Positions 34,435-45,620 of a stretch of 64,000 bases of DNA are shown piece after piece. Numbering within the stretch: position 1 is the first letter of the stretch; each line of letters starts with the position of its first letter. The notes beneath the pieces are model-generated. The model saw only the letters and a program-made list of their open reading frames with translations. It made no database searches and was not told where the DNA came from. Origin of the DNA: Rhodocyclaceae bacterium (GTDB lineage Bacteria; Pseudomonadota; Gammaproteobacteria; Burkholderiales; Rhodocyclaceae). The DNA lies in contig VMSX01000007.1 of NCBI GenBank assembly GCA_013791905.1, positions 46,041 through 110,040 of the forward strand. The letters are read 5' to 3'. The translations under genes and the position numbers were made by a program.

Positions 34435-34758
34435 TCATTTTTCCCGGCTGGCCTTCTCGTCGATCCCGGATATTCCCTCGCGACGCCGGAACTCGACCAT
34501 GATGTCATCGACGCCGATGTCGAAATGGGTGAGCAGCACAAGGCTATGGAACCACAGGTCGCAGGTTTCCCGTACCAGATGCAATCGATCACCGTCCTTC
34601 GCCGCCATGATGACCTCGGCAGCCTCCTCAGCGACCTTCTTGCACATGGTATCGGTGCCCTTCGCGTACAGGCTGGCGACATAGGAGGAACCAGGCGCCG
34701 CGCCTTTGCGTTCAACCAGGGTTTCCTGAATGCGGCGAATGACTTCGAGATCGATCAT
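34435..34758 (-). CDS. hisE: Phosphoribosyl-ATP pyrophosphatase
   Basis: A 107-residue protein of the MazG-like fold: [30 protein letters not shown] and [13 protein letters not shown] carry the metal-binding acidic residues. It removes pyrophosphate from phosphoribosyl-ATP, step two of histidine synthesis. Separate hisE and hisI genes, rather than a fusion, are usual in Betaproteobacteria. Its ATG overlaps the hisI stop by four bases. Confidence 0.95.
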   Translation of the reverse strand: MIDLEVIRRIQETLVERKGAAPGSSYVASLYAKGTDTMCKKVAEEAAEVIMAAKDGDRLHLVRETCDLWFHSLVLLTHFDIGVDDIMVEFRRREGISGIDEKASREK

Positions 34759-35141
34759 TTGTATATTTCCTTAGGGTCCTTCAAGACCGGCTCGACATCC
34801 TGCCAGCAGTCTTTTTCCAGTTTGTGGAAAAAACAGCTGCGGCGACCGGTGTGACAGGCAATGCCACCGACCTGCTCGATCTTGAGCAGCACGACATCGC
34901 TGTCGCAATCGGTACGGATTTCGATCACCTGCTGTGTGTGGCCGGATTCCTCGCCCTTGTGCCAGAGTTTTCTGCGCGACCTCGACCAATAAACCGCATG
35001 ACCAAGCTCGGCCGTCTTCGCCAGTGCTTCGCGATTCATCCAGGCGAACATCAGGACTTCACCGGTCTTCGCATCCTGGGCGATGGCAGGGACCAGGCCC
35101 CGCTCATCCCATTTCACTTCATTCAGCCACTTGGTCGTCAT
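34755..35141 (-). CDS. hisI: Phosphoribosyl-AMP cyclohydrolase
   Basis: A 128-residue enzyme: [44 protein letters not shown] and [10 protein letters not shown] supply the zinc and magnesium ligands. It opens the purine ring of phosphoribosyl-AMP, step three of the pathway. Overlaps hisF upstream and hisE downstream by ATGA-type junctions, showing tight translational coupling. Confidence 0.96.
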   Translation of the reverse strand: MTTKWLNEVKWDERGLVPAIAQDAKTGEVLMFAWMNREALAKTAELGHAVYWSRSRRKLWHKGEESGHTQQVIEIRTDCDSDVVLLKIEQVGGIACHTGRRSCFFHKLEKDCWQDVEPVLKDPKEIYK

Positions 35142-35896
35142 AAACGTACTTCAATCCCCTGTGCGCGCATGAATTCCTTGGCTTGCCGCACGGTATATTC
35201 GCCATAATGGAAAATGCTGGCTGCCAGCACGGCATCGGCGCGCCCCTCGGTCACGCCGTCGGCCAGATGCTGCAGGTTGCCGACCCCGCCGCTGGCAATC
35301 ACCGGGATCGCTACGGCTTCGGCGACCGCCCGCGTCAAAGTGAGGTCAAAACCGTTCTTGGTGCCATCGCGATCCATGCTGGTCAGCAGGATTTCCCCGG
35401 CGCCCAGCTCGGCCACCTTGCGGGCCCAGTCGATGGCATCGAGTTGCGTGTTGTTGCGCCCGCCATGGGTGAAAACCTCCCATTTTCCCGGGCTGGTCTG
35501 CTTGGCGTCGATGGCAACGACAATGCATTGGCTGCCAACCTTGGCGGCAGCATCTGCCACCAGTTGCGGATTCTGCACGGCGGCGGTATTCATGCCGACT
35601 TTGTCGGCGCCGGCATTCAGCAGGCGGCGGACATCCTCGACCTTGCGTACCCCCCCGCCGACCGTCAAGGGAATGAAGACTTCGGAGGCGACCGCCTCGA
35701 CGATGTGCAGGATGATGTCACGGGCGTCGGAACTGGCCGTGATATCGAGAAAGGTGATCTCGTCGGCACCCTGCTCATCATAGCGGCGCGCGATCTCAAC
35801 CGGATCGCCGGCATCGCGCAGGGCGACAAAATTGACGCCCTTGACGACCCGTCCGGCATTTACATCGAGGCAGGGAATGATGCGTTTGGCAAGCAT
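35138..35896 (-). CDS. hisF: Imidazole glycerol phosphate synthase, cyclase subunit
   Basis: A 252-residue (beta/alpha)8 barrel: [22 protein letters not shown] contains the first catalytic Asp, and [20 protein letters not shown] the second. It joins the HisH ammonia with PRFAR to make imidazole glycerol phosphate and AICAR. Paralogous to HisA, its upstream neighbour. A 104-bp gap holding an intergenic repeat separates them, unusual in an otherwise tightly packed operon. Confidence 0.97.
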   Translation of the reverse strand: MLAKRIIPCLDVNAGRVVKGVNFVALRDAGDPVEIARRYDEQGADEITFLDITASSDARDIILHIVEAVASEVFIPLTVGGGVRKVEDVRRLLNAGADKVGMNTAAVQNPQLVADAAAKVGSQCIVVAIDAKQTSPGKWEVFTHGGRNNTQLDAIDWARKVAELGAGEILLTSMDRDGTKNGFDLTLTRAVAEAVAIPVIASGGVGNLQHLADGVTEGRADAVLAASIFHYGEYTVRQAKEFMRAQGIEVRL

Positions 35897-35927
35897 GGGA
35901 ATAGTCTATTGATTGCAAGCGGGAGAA

Positions 35928-36000
35928 ACACGCCGGGACGCCCCAAGTGTTTCTGCCCCTTGAGGGGAGAGCGACGCGCAGCGGCGTTTGCGGGGCGGGC
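35928..36000 (-). repeat. Intergenic repeat of the TTGGGGCGGCCCGGCG family, between hisF and hisA
   Basis: Contains AACACGCCGGGACGCCCCAAGTG, then TGCCCCTTGAGGGGAGAGCG and GCGGGGCGGG; the layout (AAACAC...CAAGTGTTTCT) is the reverse complement of that at 54880-54975, where GAAACACTTGGGGCGG appears. It fills the hisA-hisF gap. Confidence 0.65.
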
Positions 36001-36741
36001 TCATTTGTCCGCTTCGGCCTGTGCCATGCGGAAATCCAGCTTGCCTTCGTAAATCGCGCGGCCGGTGATGGCGCCCATGATCCCCTCGGCTGCCACGGCG
36101 CACAGCGCCTTGACGTCATCCAGGCTGGCAATGCCGCCGCTGGCGATAACCGGAATCCGCAGTGCCTGCGCGAGTTTCACGGTCGCCTCGACATTCACGC
36201 CGGAGAGCATGCCATCGCGGCCGATGTCGGTATAAATGATGCCTTCGACGCCGTAGTCCTCGAATTTTTTCGCCAGGTCGATCACGTCGTGGCCGGTCAT
36301 TTTCGACCAGCCATCAACCGCCACCTTGCTGTCCTTGGCATCCAGCCCGACAATGATATGGCCGGGGAAGGCGGTGCAGGCATCGTGCAAAAAACCCGGA
36401 TTCTTGACTGCTGCCGTACCAATGATGACGTAAGTGATGCCATCGTCGAGACAGCGTTCGATCGTGTCGAGGTCGCGAATCCCGCCACCCAGTTGCACCG
36501 GGATTTCTTCGCCGACCTCTTTCAGAATTGCCTTGATCGCCGACTCATTCTTTGGCTTGCCGGCAAAGGCCCCATTCAGGTCGACCAAGTGCAGGCGGCG
36601 TGCGCCCTGCTCGATCCAGTGGCGGGCCATGGCGCCGGGATTTTCGGAAAACACTGTGGCATCGTCCATCGCACCTTGTTTGAGGCGCACACAATGCCCA
36701 TCTTTCAAGTCAATCGCGGGAATTATCAGCATGGGAGTCAA
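36001..36741 (-). CDS. hisA: Phosphoribosylformimino-5-aminoimidazole carboxamide ribotide isomerase
   Basis: A 246-residue (beta/alpha)8 barrel with the catalytic Asp in [16 protein letters not shown] and the second in [14 protein letters not shown]. It performs the Amadori rearrangement of ProFAR to PRFAR. Downstream of hisH by 72 bp and upstream of hisF. The ATG at 36741 gives the family N-terminus after two extra residues. Confidence 0.97.
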   Translation of the reverse strand: MTPMLIIPAIDLKDGHCVRLKQGAMDDATVFSENPGAMARHWIEQGARRLHLVDLNGAFAGKPKNESAIKAILKEVGEEIPVQLGGGIRDLDTIERCLDDGITYVIIGTAAVKNPGFLHDACTAFPGHIIVGLDAKDSKVAVDGWSKMTGHDVIDLAKKFEDYGVEGIIYTDIGRDGMLSGVNVEATVKLAQALRIPVIASGGIASLDDVKALCAVAAEGIMGAITGRAIYEGKLDFRMAQAEADK

Positions 36742-36813
36742 TATTCGATCGGGATATGAGGTTTCAGAGAAGACATGATGCCAAGCTTAGCAGGCGCCAT
36801 GCCGTAACCAAAA

Positions 36814-37452
36814 TCAGGGTTGCCAGCGCATGAAATTACCCAGCAGACGGAGGCCGTCAGCCGCGCTTTTTTCCGGATGAAACTGGACAGCGAAGATGTT
36901 AGCGCGCGCCACAACACTGGTAAAGGGAATGCCATAGAACGTCGAACCTGCAATCACATCGTCCGTGGCCGGTTCAACGTAAAAACTATGCACGAAATAG
37001 AAGCGCGCGCTGTCTGCAATACCACTCCAGAGCGGGTGACTGATAGCCTGATGCACTTCATTCCAGCCCATGTGCGGGACTTTGAGTCGCACGCCGGACG
37101 AATCATGCATTGCTTCTTCGGGAAAATGTCGCACCTGTCCCGGGAAAATTCCCAATCCCGCGACATTGCCTTCGTCACTGTGCTCGAAGAGCATCTGCAA
37201 GCCAATGCAGATGCCCAGGAAGGGCTTGGTTGCCGCTGCAAGGGTGACGGCCTCGTCAAGACCCCGAGTCCGGAGTTCGCGCATGCAATCGGGCATTGCA
37301 CCCTGGCCGGGCACAATGACCCGGTCGGCAGCAGCGAGTGCAGCAGGGTCGGCGGTAACCACCACCTGGTGATCGGGAGCAACATGCTCGACGGCCTTGG
37401 CCACCGAACGCAGATTGCCCATGCCGTAATCGACGATCGCGACAGTTTTCAT
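36814..37452 (-). CDS. hisH: Imidazole glycerol phosphate synthase, glutamine amidotransferase subunit
   Basis: A 212-residue class I glutaminase: VAIVDYGMGNLRSV, VPGQGAMPDCM, the nucleophile cysteine in FLGICIGLQMLF, and His-Glu in VQFHPEKS. It generates ammonia channelled to HisF. It lies 41 bp after hisB. LGICIGLQ differs slightly from the common LGICLGMQ, without loss of catalytic residues. Confidence 0.97.
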   Translation of the reverse strand: MKTVAIVDYGMGNLRSVAKAVEHVAPDHQVVVTADPAALAAADRVIVPGQGAMPDCMRELRTRGLDEAVTLAAATKPFLGICIGLQMLFEHSDEGNVAGLGIFPGQVRHFPEEAMHDSSGVRLKVPHMGWNEVHQAISHPLWSGIADSARFYFVHSFYVEPATDDVIAGSTFYGIPFTSVVARANIFAVQFHPEKSAADGLRLLGNFMRWQP

Positions 37453-37493
37453 CTGAAATTCATAAAAGAGTTGTTACGGTACCGCCAGTCCGG

Positions 37494-38093
37494 TTAGAGG
37501 CTGCCCTTTGTTGAAGGCACGGCGTCGCCGATGCGCGGATCGGCCGTAATGGCCATGCGCAGAGCCCGGGCAAACGCCTTGAACACGGTTTCGGCCTGAT
37601 GGTGCGCGTTGTCACCCCGCAGATTGTCGATGTGTACCGTGATGGCGGCATGATTGACGATAGCCTGGAAAAATTCGCGGAACAGGTCGACATCGAACTC
37701 GCCAATGCGCGCGCGGGAGAACTCAACATTGAACGACAAGCCGGGCCGACCGGAAAGATCGACCACAACGCGCGACAGCGCCTCATCGAGCGGCACATAG
37801 GCATGCCCGTAGCGGGTGAGGCCCTTCTTGTCGCCCAAGGCCTGGGCCAGCGCCTGACCCAGCGTGATGCCGACATCCTCAACGGTATGGTGTGCATCAA
37901 TATGCAGGTCGCCACGCGCATCAACTTGCAAGTCGATCAAACCATGCCGGGCAATCTGATCGAGCATGTGATCGAAGAAACCGATGCCGGTCGCCAGTTG
38001 CGACTTGCCGGTACCGGCCAGATCAAGTTTGACGCGAACCTGCGTTTCCAGCGTGGTTCGGTTGACGTCGGCAGTGCGGAGTGAAGTGACCAT
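37494..38093 (-). CDS. hisB: Imidazoleglycerol-phosphate dehydratase
   Basis: A 199-residue monofunctional HisB. The metal-binding repeats are intact ([49 protein letters not shown]). It dehydrates IGP to imidazole acetol phosphate. The chosen ATG at 38093 is the first sensible start; the longer frame runs into the hisC 5' end. It is divergent from hisC, with 80 bp between the starts, which implies a promoter for hisB-H-A-F-I-E in this gap. Confidence 0.96.
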   Translation of the reverse strand: MVTSLRTADVNRTTLETQVRVKLDLAGTGKSQLATGIGFFDHMLDQIARHGLIDLQVDARGDLHIDAHHTVEDVGITLGQALAQALGDKKGLTRYGHAYVPLDEALSRVVVDLSGRPGLSFNVEFSRARIGEFDVDLFREFFQAIVNHAAITVHIDNLRGDNAHHQAETVFKAFARALRMAITADPRIGDAVPSTKGSL

Positions 38094-38173
38094 CGGTGGT
38101 TGCGACCAAGTTGGCAAACGTGGCCATGATACCATTTCGTTCCACTTGCAACCCTTACCGCCAAACCCTTGCC

Positions 38174-39250
38174 ATGAGCCGATTCTGGAGCGCAACCGTC
38201 CGCGCCTTGCAGCCCTATGTACCGGGCGAACAACCCAAACTGCCCAATCTTGTCAAGCTCAATACCAACGAGAATCCGTATGGTCCGAGTCCGCGTGCCC
38301 TGGCAGCCTTGCGCGGCGAACTTGGCGAAGCAAGCGGTGAAAATCTGCGTCTCTATCCCGACCCCGAAAGCAGCCGGCTGCGCGAAGCCATCGCGGCCTT
38401 TTTCGGCAAGCTCGCACCCAAGCAAATCTTCATCGGCAATGGTTCGGACGAGGTGCTGGCGCACGCCTTTCTGGCGCTGCTGAAACATGACTTGCCGATC
38501 CTGTTTCCCGATATCACCTACAGCTTCTATCCGGTCTATTGCCGGCTCTACGACATCGATTTTCAGACCGTCCCGCTCGATGACAATTTCGCCCTGCGGG
38601 TGGCCGATTACTCCCGGCCCAACGGCGGCATCATATTTCCCAATCCGAACGCCCCGACCGGACGTGCCCTGCAGCTCAAAGACGTCGAGGCGCTGCTCAA
38701 GGCCAATCCAGATTCGGTGGTCATTGTCGACGAGGCGTATATCGACTTCGGCGGTGAATCGGCCGTGACGCTGGTCAATCACTATCCCAACCTGCTGGTG
38801 GTGCACACCTTCTCCAAGTCGCGCTCGCTCGCCGGACTGCGCGTCGGTTTTGCCGTCGGTCATGCCGATTTGATCGATGCCCTCCAGCGCGTAAAAAACA
38901 GTTTCAACTCCTATCCGCTCGACCGTCTGGCCAGCGTCGGGGCCACCGCCGCCATCGAGGATCGCGAATGGTTCGAGCAGACCCGGCAAGCGGTGATCCG
39001 CACCCGCACGGCAATGACACGCGACCTGGAAGCGTTGGGGTTTGAAGTACTGCCTTCGGCGGCCAATTTCGTGTTCGCCCGCCATCCAATACACGACGCC
39101 GAAAAGTCGGCGCTGGCGCTACGGCAGCGCGGCATCATCGTGCGGCACTTCAAGCTGCCGCGCATCGAACAGTTCCTGCGCATCACCGTGGGGACGGATG
39201 AACAGTGCGCGGCGCTGGTGGCCGCACTGCGGGAAATTCTTAGGGCTTGA
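38174..39250 (+). CDS. hisC: Histidinol-phosphate aminotransferase (inverted relative to the his operon)
   Basis: A 358-residue class I/II aminotransferase: [15 protein letters not shown], the NPNAPTGR motif, [12 protein letters not shown], and the PLP lysine in [18 protein letters not shown]. It transfers amino groups to imidazole acetol phosphate. It sits between hisD and hisB, its normal place, but is on the opposite strand to all other his genes in the window. ATG at 38174 is preferred over an upstream start at 38096 that lacks family similarity. A partial match to the modular repeat lies near 39103-39118. Confidence 0.96.
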   Translation: MSRFWSATVRALQPYVPGEQPKLPNLVKLNTNENPYGPSPRALAALRGELGEASGENLRLYPDPESSRLREAIAAFFGKLAPKQIFIGNGSDEVLAHAFLALLKHDLPILFPDITYSFYPVYCRLYDIDFQTVPLDDNFALRVADYSRPNGGIIFPNPNAPTGRALQLKDVEALLKANPDSVVIVDEAYIDFGGESAVTLVNHYPNLLVVHTFSKSRSLAGLRVGFAVGHADLIDALQRVKNSFNSYPLDRLASVGATAAIEDREWFEQTRQAVIRTRTAMTRDLEALGFEVLPSAANFVFARHPIHDAEKSALALRQRGIIVRHFKLPRIEQFLRITVGTDEQCAALVAALREILRA

Positions 39251-39252
39251 GG

Positions 39253-39485
39253 GTAGCCTTGCCGCCGGGCCGCCCCAAGGTAAGGCAGCACGCGGCGAAG
39301 CCACAAACCGCGCCCACACCAAAACAAAGCTCCCCGTAAAAGACGAGCGCAGCGACAACAAGCGACGCAGTCGCGCCGTTGCGGTGCAGGCTAATGCCGG
39401 CCGTGCCGGCGTTAAGCCGCGTAGCGGCGGCCGTAGGCAAAAAAACAGTCACCTCCCCGCGCGGGGAGGCTGGGAGGGGAGGGGC
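39253..39485. repeat. Intergenic repeat of the TTGGGGCGGCCCGGCG family, between hisC and hisD
   Basis: Starts with CCGCCGGGCCGCCCCAAGG, continues with GCACGCGGCGAAGCCACAAAC, GACGAGCGCAGCGAC, and ends with CCTCCCCGCGCGGGGAGG then GGGAGGGG. Blocks and order match 401-541. It also contains an extra inverted GCCGGCCGTGCCGGC segment near 39400. The final part encodes the C-terminal residues and stop of hisD. Confidence 0.75.
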
Positions 39486-40786
39486 TTATTTATGCGCAAC
39501 TCCGCCGCGCGGGCGTGCGCCGTCAAGCCTTCGCCATGCGCTAGGGTGGCGGCAATGGGCCCCAGCGTCTGGGCGCCAACTTCCGATATCTCGATGATGC
39601 TTGAACGTTTTTGGAAGTCATAGACTCCCAAGGGCGATGAAAAGCGCGCACTGCGCGAAGTCGGCAATACATGGTTCGGGCCGGCGCAATAGTCGCCAAG
39701 CGACTCCGAACTATGGTGGCCCATGAAAATCGCTCCGGCGTGGCGAATCTTGTCGACCAGCGCGCGCGGATTCTCGACCGATAACTCAAGATGCTCGGGC
39801 GCAATGCGGTTGGCGATGGTGCAGGCCTCGGCCAGATCGGTGACCTGAATCAGGGCACCGCGACCGCCGAGCGACGCGGCAATCACTGCGCGGCGCGGCA
39901 TGGTCGGCAACAATTTTTCGATGCTGGCTGCCACGCGGTCGATGAAAGCGGCATCGGGACAGAGCAGGATGGCCTGTGCCAGTTCGTCATGCTCGGCTTG
40001 GGCAAACAGGTCGATGGCGGTCCAGTCCGGGTCGCCAGAACCATCGGCGATCACCAGCACCTCGGAAGGTCCGGCCACCATGTCGATGCCCACCGTGCCG
40101 AAAACCCGGCGCTTCGCGCTGGCAACATAAGCATTGCCCGGACCGACGATCTTGTCGACCTGGGGAATGGTTTGCGTGCCATAGGCCAGGGCAGCCACCG
40201 CCTGGGCACCGCCGATGGTGAACACCCGGTCAACACCAGCCAGGTGCGCAGCCGCCAGCACCAGTGCATTTTTCACCCCCCCCGGTGTGGGCACCACCAT
40301 GATGAGTTCCTTGACGCCCGCCACCTTGGCCGGGATGGCGTTCATCAGCACCGAACTGGGGTAGGCGGCCTTGCCGCCCGGCACATACAGTCCCACGCGG
40401 TCGAGCGCGGTGACCTTCTGACCCAGACGCGTACCGTCGGCTTCGGTGTATTCCCACGATTCGAGCTTCTGCCGCTCGTGATAAATGCGGATGCGCTCGG
40501 CAGCCTGCTGCAGAGCCTCGCGCTGTTCGTTCGGCAGATCGGCATGGGCGGCAGCAAGTTCTGCCAGCGGCAGTTCCAGTTCTGCCATGGTTTTCACAGT
40601 GAGCTGGTCAAAGCGCTGTGTGTATTCAAGTACGGCGGCATCGCCCAGCCGGCGCACATTGGCAAGCACCTCGGCAACCGTGCGCTCGATGGCTTCATCC
40701 GTCGAATTATCGAAGGCAAGCAGCGCGTCGAGCGTCGACAGGAACTCTGGCTCGCGGGATGACAGACGACGGACGGTCAGACTCAT
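39449..40786 (-). CDS. hisD: Histidinol dehydrogenase
   Basis: A 445-residue zinc enzyme oxidising histidinol to histidine in two NAD steps. Family motifs are present: [31 protein letters not shown] (the Gly-rich part), [55 protein letters not shown]. The last dozen residues ([12 protein letters not shown]) come from the palindromic end of an intergenic repeat rather than from normal family sequence, so the original C-terminus seems to have been replaced or extended. Confidence 0.95.
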   Translation of the reverse strand: MSLTVRRLSSREPEFLSTLDALLAFDNSTDEAIERTVAEVLANVRRLGDAAVLEYTQRFDQLTVKTMAELELPLAELAAAHADLPNEQREALQQAAERIRIYHERQKLESWEYTEADGTRLGQKVTALDRVGLYVPGGKAAYPSSVLMNAIPAKVAGVKELIMVVPTPGGVKNALVLAAAHLAGVDRVFTIGGAQAVAALAYGTQTIPQVDKIVGPGNAYVASAKRRVFGTVGIDMVAGPSEVLVIADGSGDPDWTAIDLFAQAEHDELAQAILLCPDAAFIDRVAASIEKLLPTMPRRAVIAASLGGRGALIQVTDLAEACTIANRIAPEHLELSVENPRALVDKIRHAGAIFMGHHSSESLGDYCAGPNHVLPTSRSARFSSPLGVYDFQKRSSIIEISEVGAQTLGPIAATLAHGEGLTAHARAAELRINKPLPSQPPRAGR

Positions 40787-40796
40787 TGGATAGCGC

Positions 40797-41432
40797 TCAC
40801 TGAATGGCTGTTTCTATGGCGTCGATGACGGGCTGCAAGGTACTGCGCTTCATTTTCAGGCTGGCCTGATTGACGATCAGGCGCGAGGAGATCGGCATGA
40901 TGTCCTCGACCTCGACAAGATTGTTGGCGCGCAAGGTGCCGCCGCTGGAAACCAGGTCGACGATGGCATCGGCCAAGCCGGCCAGCGGCGCCAGCTCCAT
41001 CGAACCGTAGAGCTTGATCAGGTCGACATGCACGCCCTTGGCGGCAAAGTGCTCGCGGGCAGTGTTGATGTATTTGGTGGCGACACGCAAGCGGGCGCCG
41101 CGGCGCACCGCGGCGGCGTAATCGAAGCCGGCGGGCGTGGCCACGCACATGCGGCATTTGGCAATTTTCAGGTCGAGCGGCTGATAGAGGCCGGTGCCGC
41201 CATGCTCGATCAGCACGTCCTTGCCGGCGATGCCAAGATCGGCGGCGCCATACTGCACGTAGGTCGGCACATCGGAAGCGCGCACGATGACGACGCGCAC
41301 ATCGGGACGACTGGTGCCGATGATGAGCTTGCGCGAATCTTCGGGATTTTCAAGGGGCACGATGCCTGCAGCAGCCAGCAGCGGCAAGGTTTCTTCGAAG
41401 ATGCGGCCTTTGGATAGAGCGATGGTAATCAT
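40797..41432 (-). CDS. hisG: ATP phosphoribosyltransferase, short form
   Basis: A 211-residue His[39 protein letters not shown], and [20 protein letters not shown] are typical. It lacks the C-terminal regulatory domain of the long form (about 300 residues), so it should need HisZ as regulatory subunit; no hisZ is in this window. First enzyme of histidine synthesis. Four bases separate it from murA upstream. Confidence 0.96.
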   Translation of the reverse strand: MITIALSKGRIFEETLPLLAAAGIVPLENPEDSRKLIIGTSRPDVRVVIVRASDVPTYVQYGAADLGIAGKDVLIEHGGTGLYQPLDLKIAKCRMCVATPAGFDYAAAVRRGARLRVATKYINTAREHFAAKGVHVDLIKLYGSMELAPLAGLADAIVDLVSSGGTLRANNLVEVEDIMPISSRLIVNQASLKMKRSTLQPVIDAIETAIQ

Positions 41433-41436
41433 GATT

Positions 41437-42964
<1,528 letters not shown>

Positions 42965-42967
42965 TTA

Positions 42968-43726
42968 TCAACTCCTTAATTTATATCCACTTTTCAACAT
43001 CGCCAGCGTCAGTCCGGCGAGTACGGCAAAACTTGCGCCTGCCACCAGCAGGCTCAGCCAGGGAGACACGTCCGAAATGCCGAAAAAGCCGTAGCGAAAA
43101 CCGTCGATCATATAGAACACCGGATTCCAGTGCGAGAGCGATTGCCAAAAAGGCGGCAAAGAATGGATTGAATAGAACACGCCCGACAGGAAGGTAAGGG
43201 GAACAATGATGAAATTCTGGAACGCCGCCAGCTGGTCGTACTTGTCTGCCCAGACACCGGCAATGATACCCAGTGTGCCAAGTATCGCGCCGCCCAGCAG
43301 GGCAAAGACAACGATCCATAGTGGCGCGACAAGTAGCGGAGTATCCCAGAACAAGGTCACTGCCAGTACCCCAAAACCGACCACCATGCCGCGTACTACC
43401 GCTGCCAGGACATAGGCCAGCCAGAATTCTGCGTAGGTGATCGGTGTCAGCAGCACAAAAACAATGTTGCCCGTCACCTTTGACTGAATCAGCGAGGACG
43501 AGCTGTTGGCGAAGGCATTCTGCAAAATTGACATCATGACCAGCCCCGGCACCAGAAAGGCGGCATAGCCGATCGAGTCATAGACCTGCACATGATCTTC
43601 GAGTACGTGGGAGAAGATCAGCAGATACAGAAGCGCGGTCAATACCGGTGCGGCGATGGTCTGGAAGCTGACCTTCCAGAAACGCAGCACTTCCTTGTAG
43701 AGCAGTGTTCGAAAACCCGTCATCAT
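42968..43726 (-). CDS. ABC-2 type transport permease
   Basis: A 252-residue membrane protein with six hydrophobic segments and the ABC-2 signature region (GVFYSIHSLPPFWQSLSHWNPVFYMIDGFRYGFFG). Together with the ATPase just upstream it forms a YadGH-like transporter of unknown substrate that is conserved next to the mla and murA genes in Betaproteobacteria. The start ATGATGA overlaps the ATPase stop; either ATG may be used. Three bases separate it from ibaG. Confidence 0.88.
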   Translation of the reverse strand: MMTGFRTLLYKEVLRFWKVSFQTIAAPVLTALLYLLIFSHVLEDHVQVYDSIGYAAFLVPGLVMMSILQNAFANSSSSLIQSKVTGNIVFVLLTPITYAEFWLAYVLAAVVRGMVVGFGVLAVTLFWDTPLLVAPLWIVVFALLGGAILGTLGIIAGVWADKYDQLAAFQNFIIVPLTFLSGVFYSIHSLPPFWQSLSHWNPVFYMIDGFRYGFFGISDVSPWLSLLVAGASFAVLAGLTLAMLKSGYKLRS

Positions 43727-44625
43727 GCGTCCCGCTGCATCACGGCAAGGAAGGCCTCTTCGAGTTCCGGCTGGCCGATGTTGATCTCGCTGATGGGGCA
43801 GCACGCTTCACGCAGCTGCGCCAGCATGACCTCGACCTCGGCAAAGTCAGCGAAGGACAACACCCAGCACCCTGCCTCCTCGACGGCGCGCGCGTGCAAG
43901 GCCGCCGGCAGTTCCCCACCTGCAGCCAGCCGCAGGCGCAAGCGATGCACGGAAAACTGCCGCAGCAGATTTGCCGTGGTGTCGAGCGCGACGATCCGCC
44001 CCTGTTTCAGCATGGCAATGCGCCCACAGTGGCTTTCGGCCTCTTCGAGATAATGGGTCGTCAGCACGATGGTATGGCCCTCCCCATTCAGTCGGCGGAT
44101 GAAGCGCCACAAGGTCTGTCGCAGTTCGACATCGACGCCCGCCGTCGGCTCGTCGAGCACAATCACCGGCGGCCGATGCACCAAAGCCTGCGCCACCAGC
44201 ACGCGGCGCTTCATGCCGCCAGACAATGTACGCATGCTGGCATCAGCCTTGTCGCCCAGATCAAGGGCCTCGATGATCTCGCCGATCCACGCCGCGTTGT
44301 TGCGGATGCCGTAATAACCTGACTGCATCAGCAAGGTTTCGCGCACCGTAAAAAACGGGTCGAACACCAGTTCCTGCGGCACCACGCCCAACAGGCGCCG
44401 CGCCGACCGGTAGGCAGACTGGACATCATGGCCCATTACCGCCAGGGAACCCGAGTCGGCACGCACCAATCCGGCCAGAGCGGAAATCAGCGTGGTTTTG
44501 CCGGCCCCATTCGGGCCGAGAAGCCCGAAAAACTCGCCTTGGGCAATCTCAAGATCGATGCCGGCCAGCGCCAGCGTCGCGCCAAAGCACTTGGTGACGG
44601 AATTGATGCGGATGGCAGGATGCAT
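43723..44625 (-). CDS. ABC transporter ATP-binding protein (YadG-like)
   Basis: A 300-residue ATPase: Walker A GPNGAGKTT, signature LSGGMKRRV, Walker B VIVLDEPTAGVD, switch His in LTTHYLEEAE. The C-terminal 80 residues form a small regulatory-type domain. It partners the ABC-2 permease encoded downstream with overlapping codons. ATG at 44625 gives the family start; the longer frame overlaps mlaB. Confidence 0.9.
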   Translation of the reverse strand: MHPAIRINSVTKCFGATLALAGIDLEIAQGEFFGLLGPNGAGKTTLISALAGLVRADSGSLAVMGHDVQSAYRSARRLLGVVPQELVFDPFFTVRETLLMQSGYYGIRNNAAWIGEIIEALDLGDKADASMRTLSGGMKRRVLVAQALVHRPPVIVLDEPTAGVDVELRQTLWRFIRRLNGEGHTIVLTTHYLEEAESHCGRIAMLKQGRIVALDTTANLLRQFSVHRLRLRLAAGGELPAALHARAVEEAGCWVLSFADFAEVEVMLAQLREACCPISEINIGQPELEEAFLAVMQRDA

Positions 44626-44660
44626 GACGGACGCGCGCGGCGGGCGCCCAATACCCAGGT

Positions 44661-44963
44661 TCAAGACAACGGCAGCAACTCGGTGGCGCCGTAGACCTCG
44701 GCGAGACTGACCAGACTGTCGGGCGGATTGGCGACCCGCAGTGCCTTGCCTTGTGCGCTGGCGGCACGCTGCCAACCAAACAGCACGGCCAGGCCGGAAG
44801 AATCGACATCGGCTACCGCCGCCAGATCAAATACCGACTCGGCGCCAGCGGCAGCTTCGCCAATCGCCGCCACACCATTGGCCAGCAATCCGCTTGCGGT
44901 TTCCAGCGTCATGTTTCCCGAGACTGCCAGATGGCCCTCGGCACGCTGAATTTGCGTGCTCAT
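44661..44963 (-). CDS. mlaB: STAS-domain protein MlaB
   Basis: A 100-residue STAS domain: FDLAAVADVDSSGLAVLFGWQRAASAQG holds the conserved Asp-Ser-Ser motif. MlaB stabilises the MlaFE transporter of the phospholipid-trafficking pathway. Its ATG overlaps the mlaC stop by four bases, placing it at the end of the mlaFEDACB operon. Confidence 0.9.
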   Translation of the reverse strand: MSTQIQRAEGHLAVSGNMTLETASGLLANGVAAIGEAAAGAESVFDLAAVADVDSSGLAVLFGWQRAASAQGKALRVANPPDSLVSLAEVYGATELLPLS

Positions 44964-45589
44964 TTTGCCTTGCTGGAGGTATCGGCAGCCTTGTTCTTTT
45001 CCTGCAAGGTACGAATCAGGCCATCGATGCCACCGGCGCGAATTTCCTGGGCAAACGAACTGCGGTAGTTGGTGACCAGACTGATGCCACTCACCTCAAT
45101 GTCGTAAACTTTCCAGGACTTTGCGTTTCTCTCAAGATAGTAGTCAAGCTGGACCGGTTTGCCGCCGGTCTGCTTGATTTCAGTACGGACCCTGACATCG
45201 GTATCGGTTGCCGCCATCTTGAATGGCTTGAAGGAAATTTCCTGATCGCGAAACTCGGTGAGCGCCTTGGAATAGGTACGCACCAGAAGATCACGAAACT
45301 CGCCGGACAAAACTTTAAGTTGCTCCTGGGTCGCTTGGCGCCCTTCGCGCCCCAGCGACAGTTGGGTCATGCGCTGAAAATTGAAGTGCGGCAACACCTT
45401 GGCTTCCACCAATTCCAAGGTCTTTTTCGTGTTGCCGGCCTGGATATCCTTGTCCTTGCGGACAATTTCCAGCACTTCGTTCGTCACGTTCATGACCAGC
45501 ACATCGGGTGCAGTATCTGGAGCCGCGGAGGAAGCTGCAGAACTCCCTGCAAACAAGCACGCCGCCAGCAATCCAATCAAATACTTCAT
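44960..45589 (-). CDS. mlaC: Periplasmic phospholipid-binding protein MlaC
   Basis: A 209-residue secreted protein: signal peptide (MKYLIGLLAACLFAGSSA), then the MlaC fold (VLPHFNFQRMTQLSLG, LLVRTYSKALTEFRDQEISFKPF, LVTNYRSSFAQEI). It shuttles phospholipid between MlaA in the outer membrane and MlaFEDB in the inner membrane. Lies between mlaA and mlaB, the betaproteobacterial order. Confidence 0.93.
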   Translation of the reverse strand: MKYLIGLLAACLFAGSSAASSAAPDTAPDVLVMNVTNEVLEIVRKDKDIQAGNTKKTLELVEAKVLPHFNFQRMTQLSLGREGRQATQEQLKVLSGEFRDLLVRTYSKALTEFRDQEISFKPFKMAATDTDVRVRTEIKQTGGKPVQLDYYLERNAKSWKVYDIEVSGISLVTNYRSSFAQEIRAGGIDGLIRTLQEKNKAADTSSKAK

Positions 45590-45620
45590 CTTGTCTCTTT
45601 CGTCAGCAGATTACAAAAAA

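Noticed and set aside
37937..39094. 385-codon minus-strand open frame overlapping hisC
   Set aside because: hisC matches its family along its whole length on the other strand; the antisense frame resembles nothing.
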